Origin: Episyrphus balteatus
Taxonomy: Eukaryota > Arthropoda > Insecta > Diptera > Syrphidae
Length of the DNA stretch: 64,000 bases
NCBI RefSeq assembly: GCF_945859705.1
Contig: NC_079134.1
Coordinates: 10,829,545-10,893,544, forward strand
Direction: 5' to 3'
Position 1 is the first letter of the stretch. The number at the start of each line of letters is the position of its first letter. A program made the position numbers and the translations under genes. Below the pieces are notes generated by a model. It had not been told where the DNA came from, did not search any database, and saw nothing but the letters and a program-made list of their open reading frames with translations. Shown piece by piece: positions 1 through 9,859 of the stretch.

Positions 1-470
1 TTGATCGTTATTAGGATATAAGAAAGTTCTATGGATCTTTCGGAAGAGCCGGTTTTCATTGAGTTCTGAAAGCCCTCGGATGCCAATTAGAGATAAAGTT
101 CAATAACAATTTTTATTGAGGTAAGGAAAAACTCATCAATGTCAAAAGACTTTTCAAAGAGCCAACTAAACTTGAGTTAAAAACTTTCAGTCTCAGAAAG
201 CTCTGGTTTATGAAAAACTCGAACAAACCTTTTTGAGTTAATATCGTTAGGCTGTGTTCAGAAAGTATCTGCAATATTTTTAAACTATGTTCACATTAAT
301 TCTTTTTTTGGGCAGTGTATTTTTTTTTTCCATTTAGTTATTTAATATCCCTTATGACCTGTGATGGTGGCACATGATGTCCTTTTAATATAATAAGTTG
401 AGAAAAAAAATAAAATTCAATGTTCCTAATTTTTATTCAGAGATTTTGATAAAGTAATCGTTTTAATTTG
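1..470. other. AT-rich non-coding DNA, probably intronic
   Basis: I see no gene, transposon end or tandem repeat here. The sequence is AT-rich with short T runs near 300 and 325. It leads into the pyrimidine tract of the first ratchet-type splice site, so the likeliest reading is interior sequence of a long plus-strand intron. Confidence 0.5.
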
Positions 471-605
471 TATCCATTTTTTTCTTCTATTTTCAGGTAA
501 GGACACAAAAAACTGTTAACACGACTCAAGTGCCTTCCACCGTTTATGTACATATTTCTTTGGGGTTAATGCATTTGTAATTTGCTAATGTCCCAAGTGG
601 AAAAG
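471..605 (+). other. Candidate recursive splice site (ratchet point 1) with cryptic exon
   Basis: A pyrimidine tract (471-494) ends in CAG at 494-496 and is followed at once by GTAAGG. The sequence is therefore a 3' splice site fused to a 5' splice site with a zero-length exon at 496/497. This is the known form of ratchet points in long Drosophila introns, where the intron is removed in steps. A possible downstream 5' splice site (AAAAG then GTAATT at 606) would define a 109-nt cryptic exon. Such short cryptic exons are known to help recursive splicing in flies. The branchpoint is unclear; TTTAATT near 461 is the best candidate. An ordinary exon starting at 497 is the alternative, but its first frame meets a stop after 27 codons. 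Confidence 0.55.
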
Positions 606-1641
606 GTAATTTGTCCTCATTTATTTACAAATAACAGCCCACCAGAACAGAACAGGACAGCAGTTTGCTGGTATAATAATTTATTACATTACAACCAGCA
701 ATAAGGATTTAATTGCTTGCTCTTTGTATCTATTTTGTTTCTTTTCTTCATTTTCATCTATATAGAATCTTATTTGGGTTGTCTATTTTTTGTCTGTCTG
801 AGTGATAATGTAATGAAATGACTGAAACACACTTTTTGCGGCGTAATGTTGGAACTACTGTGCGCGATGATTATTAAGGTACCCTTAAGTGTAATGGATT
901 TCATTTTTATGTTAGTTTGTTTTTTTTTTTCCTCTCTTTGAGGAGGATTACATTTTTTTTTTTTTTTTATGAAATTAATTGCTTCATTTTCGATTAAACG
1001 AGTTTTAATTGAGCAATATTACGTGCTATGTGTCCTGGTTCGGTTTTTAATAATTTATAATATTCGTTAAGAAGTGGTTACTTATAATTGGCAAAACCTA
1101 ATGATGCATTCAATTCATTAATTCATTGATGATGGAATCTCATTTTCGGTCAATAAACTGATGACATACATTTTGGACATTGGAGGTTTTGTAATTCTTT
1201 CAGGTGAATAAATTAAAATACAAAAATGCTTCAAGGCTTTTTTTAATTAGAATTATATTTATTTTATTGATGAGTATAAATCTTTGGAAAATAGAAATAT
1301 TAGTTTGAAACTTCGCGTAACATGAAACTTTAAAAATCTATTACAAAAAGCCTATAAAAAGATACATGAACCGAAAGATGAAATGGCAAATATAACGAAA
1401 GTTAATACAGCTTCGCTTGTAAGTTGGACAGGGGGCGTTTAAAACTTATGTTTGTTTAAAAAATTGATTAGATTTTCAACATAACAAGCTATCACGTGCT
1501 TTGTGGACTACAAGTCTCGAGATTAATCTTAGGAATTCAGTTCCTAAGAGCTCTAGTAATTTATTTCGTTTTTCCACTCTTACAAACAGATGACTACTTT
1601 TGGTCAAGCTTTTTATTGAGATACTATGTATATGTGTACAA
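606..1641. other. AT-rich non-coding DNA
   Basis: No gene is supported. A T run of more than 18 bases lies near 952-969. A weaker splice-like junction, TTTCAG followed by GTGAAT at 1203/1204, has a poor pyrimidine tract. The last bases, 1634-1641 (GTGTACAA), are the left target-site duplication of the transposon that follows. Confidence 0.4.
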
Positions 1642-2098
1642 TAGAGTGACCGCAACTCCCATAGAAAAAAATTTTTGTCGAATTTTTTTCGGGGGAACCC
1701 CATAAAATGTTCCGCCTTTGCAGATTTTTAGATAGCCAAAATTTCAGCTCGATTGGATAACTCTAAATGGTGCCGACACTCGCTCAAAGTATCAAAAATC
1801 TCTGTTTTTTCACTGTTTTTCGAAGAAAATTAGCTCTAGCTCCCAGACAGATCGAGTTATTTTCACTTTTTATATATTAAATTAAAGGTAGTGTTGTAAC
1901 ACATAATTCAGATGCTAAATTTGTTTAGTTTTACTAAAAAAGAAAAATATTGTCATCAATTTAAATTTTCAGTACTTACCACAAAAAGAGCTGAAGTGCA
2001 AACTCGATTTAAAATTAAACTTTTTTTTAACTGTTTTATTCTGCGGATAGGGATAGAATGGATGTTTCTCTATCTCTGGGCCCTCGGGTAGCAAAAGT

Positions 2099-2876
2099 AT
2101 GAGGTATAGTCGTGGGGTGAAAGAGCTATTAACAATGAAACTTTCTATGTTATTGGACCAATGTAAGGCATCTGATAGAAATGCTTCTGGCATAATTATA
2201 GCTACAATAGAAGCACTAGGGCAAAATCCAATTGACTTTGTAGTTTCAAAATCAAACTTACATTCAACAAGAAAAAACGTTTGCTTGGTTTAATGCCCCA
2301 AGAGCTTATCTGGCTCCTAAACAAGATCTTGATCTTTTGCGTAATCGCATTGAATACCGCAAGATAGACAAATATATTTCAGAGAAGGCTTTTGCTAAAT
2401 TCTCAAACCATTTATGGTATTTGAGTTCAGAGCTGGCAGGTCTGGCGTTCTTTGACCTAACTTTACGAGATGGCGAAAAATTAGAAACGGCCAACATAAT
2501 TTTGAAAACCAGTGAAACGGAAACCAACAGAAAAGTAAATCCAAAGCTAAAGACACATGAAGATGAACAATTTGTCACAGCAGGGTTAAAAAATATTGTG
2601 AACAAAGAAACATTGATCTTTTTCAGCCGATTGAAAATAGACACAAGTTTTCTCAAAGAACCTCCTAATCCTTGGCCGGAAAACCCGCATTTTAAAGAAG
2701 GCTTTAAAAAAGTGCAACCACTTAAAGTCGTAAATGACATGACAGAAAGAGGAGTCAAATTAATAACCGATTTTAATAACCTTTTAACTAAAGATGAGGA
2801 ACAAAAACAATATGTACTTCAAGTAGTCAGTGAGTGCCGAAAATTGTATCCTGATGCTTCCAAAACTACTTTGTAA
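2099..2876 (+). pseudogene. Decayed transposon-encoded protein
   Basis: Two reading frames carry protein-like sequence. Frame A (2099-2293) begins at ATG and contains the segment LSMLLDQCKASDRNASG, followed by a helix-like stretch and a basic end. Frame B is open from about 2277 to 2876. It holds the segment AWFNAPRAYLAPKQDLDLL, then HLWYLSSELAGLAFFD (about 2407-2454) and, near the end, a D-x3-ERGVKLI-x-DFNNLLTKDE block (about 2736-2793). From memory these blocks resemble an uncharacterised protein family carried by transposons in insects and other invertebrates, with an N-terminal block A and a C-terminal block B. Here A and B abut with a frame change and no middle, so most of the central and probably catalytic part is deleted. 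The gene lies between the long TIRs and in the same element. Position suggests the transposase, but I cannot confirm a DDE domain. Confidence 0.6.
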
Positions 2877-2963
2877 ATCTCTTGATTAATTTTTTTTAGT
2901 ATTTACTTCATTAATTATGTATAAGAAATGTAACACGATGTTATTTTTTTTGTTTTTTAGGAC

Positions 2964-3260
2964 GTGTGTGAATTGCGTAAAATAGTTGACATAGTGTAAA
3001 ATTTTTGACACTATTGAGGTGAATACAAATTTTTCAGCTTTTAAAAATTTATTGGGCTCTGGGACCTAGTTAAATTTGAGTTAAATTTTTTTTGCAGATG
3101 GTTTTGGTTTTTTTTTGTTTTTTATTAAAAAGGAGTTTCATAGCAGAAAAGAAGCAGAGAAAAATATTAAACAATAAGCCATACAGCTGAAATTTTTTTG
3201 TTCACCTCAATAGTGTCAAAAATTTTACACGGTGTTAACTATTTAACGCAATTCACACAC
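2964..3260. mobile_element. Small inverted-repeat (foldback/MITE-like) element nested in the hAT-like element
   Basis: About 75 bp at 2964-3040, starting GTGTGTGAATTGCGT, recur inverted at about 3185-3260, ending ACGCAATTCACACAC. Shared inner words include TTTTTGACACTATTGAGGTGAA. The 297-bp unit sits between the decayed protein gene and the right TIR of the larger element. It is either a later insertion or part of the parent structure. I could not identify a clean target-site duplication. Confidence 0.6.
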
Positions 3261-3748
3261 AGCATTAGAATTCTGTTAAATGTTTCGTTTTTTTTAAATA
3301 AAACAGTTTAAAAAAAGTTTAATTTTAAATTGAGTTTGCACTTCAGCTCTTTTTGAGGTAAGTACTGAAAATTTAAATTGATGACAAAATTTTTCTTTTT
3401 AAGTAAAACTAAACAAATTAAGCATCTGAATTATGTGTAGCAACACTACCTTTAATTTAATATATAAAAAGTGAAAATAACCCGATCTGTTTGGGAGCTA
3501 GAGCTAATTTTCTTCGAAAAACAGTGAAAAAACAAAGATTTTTGATACTTTGAGCGAGTGTCGGCACCATTTAGAGTTATCCAATCGAGCTGAAATTTTG
3601 GCTATCTAAAAATCTGCAAAGGCGGAACATTTTATGGGGTTCCCCCGACCAAATTTCGAAAATCGATTTCTTGCGGTCACTCTAGTGTACAAATATCTCA
3701 AGAACAAAGAAAATTAAGTGAGCAGTGCTGCTACCGATTTAGAGATTT

Positions 3749-4936
3749 GGGTCACCCGGGTGTATGCGTACTTTTTTGTATAGTAGTTTCGTTTGCTAAA
3801 CTAGAACCCTAAAAATTAAAGTACACGACTGGGTCGCACGTACTTGCTCTTATTGCTCTTATGGTAAAAGTAGCTCTTATCTTATACATTCTTATGAAAA
3901 ATAGGGAAAATTATAATTTTATTAAACATTTATCTGATAATGTAAAAAATACATAAAATCTGTTTTTATAATAAATACTTAAAATACGGTTTTTAATGGT
4001 TTCAATCACAAAAAGAAGAATGCTGTCTGATTTCTTGTATGAATAGGAATTTTTAGAAAAAAAAAAATTTAAATCATTAGAATCGTTTTTTAAAAAAATT
4101 ATTTTTTATGTATAAAAATTTTCCATAATTTTTCAAAAAAAAAATTGTCATTTTGAAGAAATAATTGATTTACATTTAAAAACGAAATTGCAAAATATTT
4201 CATTTAGCAGTTTTCAAAAAATTGATTTTCCAAAAAAAAAAAAAAAATTTTAATATTTTTTAAAAGTCCAAAAGTTTGGTTTTTGAAAATTTGGATCATG
4301 GTGCAATGGTGCTTCAGCTGTAGTTTGGCTCTCAAAAAGACATGTGGCTGTGCTTGAGTTGACAATTTTTACTTGCTCTATAGGGCAAGTATTGGTTTCG
4401 TGTCGAAAAAAAAAATTGAGGTTTTTATCAAAACCAACATTACGATGATGGAGAATTCCGAAAAAGTGGATCTCGCAATTCCGTCCGTCCGTCTGTGCGT
4501 CTGTGCGTCCATCTGTACACATTTCCACAGCCTAAACGGGTGGATGGATTTTCTTCAAATTTGGTACAGATGATTTTTATGGAATTCTAAAAGTTGTTTT
4601 TTTTTGTTTTTTTTTTATATCTCGTTTAGAACGTATACCTCCCATTCAAAAAATACGATATTGCTAATTTCTCGAAAACGGCTCTAACGATTTTGATTAA
4701 ACTTTGTATACGTAACATTTAAAGCATTGGCAATAAAACTGCATTTTTATTTTTTCTCAAAAAAGTCAAATAACAAAAAAAAATTTTTTCATTTAACAAA
4801 ATTTTACCCTAAATGTCGGCTCTTCCCCAATATCAATTTTTTTTTTAAATTTAGAGCCAGCTTTTAAAATCTATAAGTAGACTAACATAAAAGTGCTTTG
4901 AACTGCAAGAGCAAGTACATGCGACCCCAGTCGTGC
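3749..4936. mobile_element. Putative non-autonomous TIR element, CACGACTGGG family
   Basis: ACACGACTGGGTCGCA at 3823, continuing CGTACTTGCTCTT, recurs inverted at about 4908-4936 (AAGAGCAAGTACATGCGACC followed by CCAGTCGTGC). Just outside the left arm is CACCCGGGTGTATGCGTAC (3754), a sequence shared with the related copies at 7.9 and 8.94 kb. The true edge may therefore lie near 3749. The inside has no coding sequence, only AT-rich DNA, a CCGTCCGT microsatellite and degenerate poly-A/T. The superfamily is unknown. Confidence 0.5.
4481..4516. repeat. CCGT/CTGTGCGT microsatellite
   Basis: A short run of CCGTCCGTCCGTCTGTGCGT-type repeats lies within the TIR element. Similar GTCC/GTCTGT runs are common inside insect MITEs, but this run alone identifies nothing. 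Confidence 0.7.
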
Positions 4937-5761
4937 ATTTTATTTCGGTAGTTTTTTTGGACTTATGCCATTTGCCGATTGCGCGCACCCCTTTATTTAG
5001 TTTTTAATTTTTTTAAAGCTTAAATAATTTTTTAATCGAAAAGCTCTTTGAGTAAAAAGTATTGCGTATCAATTTACCCACTTACCTCAATTTTTCTTTT
5101 TTCGAAAAAAATATTTTTGACTGATTCCCTGGCGTTAGAACTCGAAATTAGTGATAAATGCTAGAAAAAAGCCTTAAAACTGTGTTTTACTGTTTTTTAT
5201 AACGGTTTAAAATTATTCATATTCGTCATTCAATTTACTAAAAAAACCGAGCTTTTATATTGCTCAATTCTTCTTAAATTGATAAAAGTAAAATAATTTA
5301 AAAAAAAGAAAGCACCAAAACAAGTGAAAGAAAAACGGGGTTAGGGTACTACATCTTGGGCGCAGACTTTTAATAACGGTATTTTGTAGAGGAGTTAAAT
5401 ACAATCATTTTTTACTATGAGAGGAGTAGTCTATCTCAAATTTCTAAAAAATGACTTAAGATATTAAAAAAAATATTTAAAAAACAACGGCAATACTTAC
5501 AGTTATGAATGATACCTTTTTCGAAAGCTAGAACTGTACACTTAATTCTAATTTTTAAATAAAGTTATTTCAATCAATTGTTTTTGAAGTAATCGATTTA
5601 AAAGTAAAAAATTAGGAAAAAAAAAGTTTAAAAAACACATTAAATAATATTTTTGTCAAGATTGTGGAAACACAATACAAAAATGGGTGATAAAATAAAC
5701 TGTCACAATTGATTGCTTATCAAATACTGAAATTCATATGCTTTAATTCTTTCTAGTTTTT
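4937..5761. other. AT-rich non-coding DNA
   Basis: No gene or repeat boundary is visible. The region is A/T-run rich with scattered poly-A tracts. Confidence 0.4.
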
Positions 5762-5994
5762 GAGAAAATTGAAAAATAGAAAAACTTCTTTTAATAAAAT
5801 TATAATTTTTTTGGGTGTTTTCGATGTTTTCGACACCATTAAATAACTTATCCGATATCCAATATTATAAGGCGCTGCATCATATAGTTAGTTTTCAAAT
5901 ATGGATAGTTTTTAAAATAAAATTTCGTGGAACCAGAAGTACTATCTCGAGTAGGTCTGATAAAAAAGAAGTTTTTCTATTTTTCAATTTTCTC
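5762..5994. repeat. 31-bp perfect inverted repeat
   Basis: Positions 5762-5792 (starting GAGAAAATTGAAAAATAG) are exactly complementary to 5964-5994 (ending CTATTTTTCAATTTTCTC), with about 171 bp between the arms. Outside the arms the similarity continues imperfectly. It could be the core of an old MITE or a hairpin. No target-site duplication was found. Confidence 0.65.
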
Positions 5995-7893
5995 AACTAA
6001 CTTTCAAAATTTTTATTTCATAGAACTAGATTTGAAACGATGAACTATGTAAGTACTAAATGATATTATTTTAGTCCCGGAAACCCTTATGATAATGTTT
6101 TCCATGTTTTTAAGGCTCTCCCCTTTCTTTGACAGCTGTTTTTTCTTTCTTTTTTTAATTTCCTCTTCTTTCATACGATTCAAGCTTTCATGCGTTAATT
6201 AAATACAAAAAAAGGATTTCAAAAATAAGTTTACTCTTAAAGTTTTTGAGAACTTTCATGTTGAATTCTTATATCTTAACTCTAATCCTTGGAAGTTAAT
6301 CACTACCAATTTAAACTTCTTTGTTTAGTCTTCAAATGTTCCACAGTCCCATCCTTAAAATTTAACTAAGTATACCTTATTTCTAAATTCTAAAGCTCTT
6401 TGAATCCCTCTCTCTATCTTTGTCTAATGGGAATGCATAAGTTTAAAAAAAAAAACTCTCTCAAATCCGATTCTTAAGTTTCTGTCTTAGTGAAAATTCT
6501 GATTACAGATTCTGATCTGATGTAATCAGCAAAAATTTTAATTTTAATATTCTCTTTTCGTATCTTCAACTCTCTGTCTCTGAGTACACCTTTAACTAAA
6601 CTTTTTTTGACAAAAGACACAAGAATCACATCACATAGGAAAGTTGTCTGGTGTAATGCCTGTATAATTTTAAAATGAATATTCTCCCCTTACTTTTCTG
6701 TATTTTAAAAACCCTCACTTTTATAATCACTTAAATTTGAATAATAGTTATGTAGTATGTACATATTTCCCCAAAATTTCCTCCTATAACCAACCTTCAT
6801 CTCATCAAAAGGTGGATCAATCTGGGATACCCCAAAAATTCCCTACCTTCACTGTATACATATATTTTAACTAACTAACGTACCTACTTTACTACCATAA
6901 CTACCTTTCAACAACTTATACTCTCTACAAAAACCACCTCAAGTTTCTCAAAAAAAAAAAAAAAATAAATAAAACCCTTTCTTTCAAAAAACTCACGAGT
7001 CACGAAAAGTTTTTCAAACACCCTGAATAGGTAGCTTGATGTTGGTATACTTATGTAGCTTCTTTATAATATAGAATTCTTAACTTTTGCTTCCCACGTG
7101 CCTTCGATCTAAATTCTCTAACTTTTGCCAAAAAACCCAGCCAAGCTTACATTTCATAGATAGACATTTCCAACAAAAAAAAAAAAAAAAATAACATAAA
7201 ACAGGATTCAGAAAATTTTTAGAGAAAAAGGACGAAAAAGGAGGCAGGCAGGCGGCTGGCTGTGGCGGCAATGACAACCCTCGTCGAATTATAATGGTCT
7301 GGCACGTTTTAACCATTTTCATCTTGTTCTTCTTCGTCTTCTTTGTCGTTCGTTGTCGTCGTCGTAGTCTTCTTCTTATATATCATTTTGTGCTGATGAA
7401 GCCTCCCATAAACCCATGTCTGGGGCGTTTTTACTGTATTTTTGGGGGCCGACTACACTATACTTAATACATACATATATGTAACACTGTTGAAGTCATT
7501 CCATTTACCACTACCATCACCGCCATCACCACCAACACCAAACTACAACAACTGTTAGGATGAAAATTGTCTATTTTTTTTTTGTCTTCTTCTCCGTTTC
7601 CTTAAAAGTTGAGTGTCGTCATGATCGTTGCTGCCAAAAACCATATCTTTTTTGTTGAATTAAATGGAAATAAAGGTGACTTGGAGTTGCAGGAAGTTGC
7701 TCATTATTAAGGAAACCCTAATCAAATAAATATTAGTTTGGGAATTTTTGATTCATTTTTTTAGTCAACACACAACTGTAGTGGTACCCCGTATGTTTGC
7801 AAGTCCAAAAATGTACACTACTAGCTGTTAACTAGGGTACTCAATTGCAGAAACCTTGTATAATATAGTATAAATATACTGTCTCTTTTGCGG
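5995..7893. other. AT-rich non-coding DNA
   Basis: No gene is supported. A small hairpin CTGATTACA...TGTAATCAG lies at 6499-6529. GTCGTC- and CTTCTT-type low-complexity DNA lies around 7325-7375, and a CACCATCACC-type run near 7515-7545. Confidence 0.4.
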
Positions 7894-8010
7894 ACACTCG
7901 GGCGTATACGTACTTTTTTCTTGTATTTCATTTGCTTAACAAGAATTAAATAAAATGCAAGACTGGGTTGCACCTGTTTGCTCTTGAAGTACAAAGTACA
8001 TTAATATTAG
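7894..8010 (+). repeat. Copy of the CACGACTGGG-family repeat end
   Basis: ACACTCGGGCGTATACGTAC at 7894 is followed about 50 bp later by AAATGCAAGACTGGGTTGCA and TTTGCTCTTGAAGTACAAAG. The order and spacing match the left end of the element at 3749 and the reverse complement of its right inner arm. No matching opposite end was found nearby, so it looks like a relic. Confidence 0.5.
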
Positions 8011-8210
8011 CTTGCCATTGGATATTAAAGCTTTCGGTTGAGTTATTCTCAGAAAATTCAAGAAAATATCAGATACAAAATTATTAAAAAAAAAAACAAA
8101 GGTTTTTATACAAAAACATAGCTACTATACTTAAAAACGATAAATTTTCAATAACATCGGTTAAGTCTTTAACAAGACATTATGTTAATAACCAACAAAT
8201 ATGTATATTA

Positions 8211-8860
8211 GGGTGGGTCAAAAAAATCCAATATCTTTTTTTGATCTTATACTCCTAAAAATCGATTGCATAATCATGCAATATGAGCTCTTATTATTAA
8301 TGGGAAGATCCTCCGCTTCGCAGTTTTCCATTTTTTATCCATATCATATTTAAAACTCGACTTTTTCGCAAATTTCTTTACATATTCTTTTAGGAATTTA
8401 AAAGCTCTACAAAAAAGGATTTACACACTTTTTTCATTTATCTAACCTAAAATCATTAAAAATTCACTTATTTTCTTAATTTTGTCACAAATTGAAAAAA
8501 TATAATAATCAAACGGGCAAGACATATTCTTATAAGAAACAGATTGTTCTACAGAAAAGGTGTTATATTTATTTTTCATAAATCTAACCATTTGAAAGAT
8601 ATTCGAGGTCAAAGGTAAAAAAGTTTATACATAAAAGCATTTTTTAACTTTTTCAAAATTTTCTTATTCACTGAAAAGTCATTATTATCAAATCAGTAAG
8701 ATGTATTCTTGTAAAGGCTTAAACGTTCTACAAAAAAAGCTCATTGATGTTAAATCGATTGCTTTAACCGTTCAGAAGATATATATCCAAACCCTAATGC
8801 CCTAATTTTTCGGAGCATAAAATCAAAAAAAAAAAGATATTCGATATTTTTGACCCACCC
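8211..8860. mobile_element. TIR element with AGGGTGGGTC ends
   Basis: Left end AGGGTGGGTCAAAAA (8210) is mirrored by TTTTTGACCCACCCT ending at 8861. Inside the termini both arms share an AATATCTTTTTTT-type stretch. TTA occurs just outside both GGGTGGGTC ends, a possible 3-bp target duplication (TA with one extra terminal base is the alternative). The 650-bp interior is AT-rich with no reading frame, so this is a non-autonomous copy of unknown superfamily. Confidence 0.6.
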
Positions 8861-8938
8861 TTATGTAAATTTATATGCGTAAAAAACAATATTAATATAG
8901 AGAGTTTAATTTTGAACAAAAGAAAAAAAAGTAGTTTT

Positions 8939-9030
8939 GGTCACTCGGGCGAATACGTAATTTTTTTGTATTTTCATTTTGCACTGACAAAATTATAATT
9001 CAAATGATTCGTGCTGTCTCATTCTTAGCT
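8939..9030 (+). repeat. Second partial CACGACTGGG-family copy
   Basis: GGTCACTCGGGCGAATACGT at 8939 begins a segment parallel to the copy at 7894. Both carry a TTTTTTTGTATTTTCATTTT-like tract. The later word here is GATTCGTGCTGTCTCATTCT, a degraded form of the GACTGGGTTGCAC segment. It has the same orientation as the 7.9-kb copy. Confidence 0.4.
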
Positions 9031-9109
9031 GCTTCTCAGAAAAAAGAAGAGGTAAAAAAATGTTAAGTTCAGTTCTCCATCAAGAAATCATTGTGTTACA
9101 TGCAGGGAT

Positions 9110-9310
9110 GTAAAAATATCAATTGAAAAAAAAAATGCATTTGAAACTAAAAAAAAATTTATTGCAACCAAACAAAATTTGCATTAAAAAAATTTTTGAT
9201 TGCAACTGAAAAATATTTGCATTAAAAAAAAATTTTTAACATTTTGCATTAAACAAAATTTTTATTGCAAATAACAAAATTTTCTGCATTAAAAAAAAAA
9301 AATTCAGTGG
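9110..9310. repeat. Degenerate short tandem repeat, TTGCATTAAAAAAATTTTT-type
   Basis: TTGCATTAAA or TTGCAA followed by an A/T block of variable length recurs about eight times. This looks like slippage-driven low-complexity DNA. Confidence 0.55.
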
Positions 9311-9660
9311 AAAATGCGTGCATAAATTTTTTTTTTAATATTCGTTGAATTTCTTACAATTTTGACTATTTGACCATACATTAGGCTCAATGTTATAGTT
9401 GACATAGCGTTGACGTTCATGTCTGCGAATCATCTTAAGAAATTTCTGTTATTATTAGGATGTTTTTTTTTAATTCTGGAGGCATCTTTTACCGGATTAA
9501 AAGGGATTTACTAATCTGTCATTTTGTAGATTTTGCGCTTCGTCTTAAAGCCCCTTGTCGCTAGGGTAGATATTTCCTTCGCTTCCTGCTGAATCGGATT
9601 CTCAAAATCTTCATTTCGAAGATAGCCAGCTTCTTCATGCATGTCGCTAACTAAATTTGG

Positions 9661-9804
9661 AAGTTGTAGCTGCAGCTGTGTTCTCTGGGAAGATTGGTGC
9701 GACGTAAAGATGTTAAAAAGTAATGGTCCTCGTTTGGTTCCTTGTGGAACTCCTGTTCTTTGGTCCTTCTTGTTAATTGACCAATTTTGGACGTAAAAAT
9801 GCAT
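9661..9804 (-). pseudogene. Fragment of a non-LTR (LINE) reverse transcriptase
   Basis: Read on the minus strand, residues 17-33 of an open frame starting at 9804 are TGVPQGTKRGPLLFNIF. This matches the GVPQGSxLGPLLFNIF block of the reverse-transcriptase palm in jockey/Doc/BS-type non-LTR retrotransposons. The following TQLQLQ stretch stands where the TQLxLYADD catalytic motif would begin, but the ADD residues are gone. The frame runs on to 9511 without recognisable family sequence. No 5' or 3' end, poly-A tail or target duplication is evident. It is a short relic, unrelated to the host gene. Confidence 0.7.
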
Positions 9805-9859
9805 AAAGAAGAAGAACTTGTGAAACAGTCTTTATATTGCGATAGAGGGTTCATTTTTT

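Larger units (their letters stand above)
1642..3684 (+). mobile_element. hAT-like DNA transposon with ~395-bp terminal inverted repeats
   Basis: The ends are inverted copies beginning TAGAGTGACCGCAA (1642) and ending TTGCGGTCACTCTA (3684). The inverted similarity continues for about 395 bp on each side (about 1642-2042 and 3290-3684) with small indels. An 8-bp direct duplication, GTGTACAA, flanks both ends (1634-1641 and 3685-3692). The 8-bp duplication with central TA and the TAGAG terminus fit the hAT superfamily (YARNG ends). P-type elements also make 8-bp duplications and remain possible. The inner part holds a broken protein gene and a second, nested inverted-repeat element. The copy is about 2.04 kb and cannot be autonomous. 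TIRs this long are unusual for hAT. Confidence 0.8.

Noticed and set aside
1190..1209. Fourth possible ratchet point, TTTCAG|GTGAAT
   Set aside because: Short, interrupted pyrimidine tract and weak regenerated 5' site compared with the three accepted sites.
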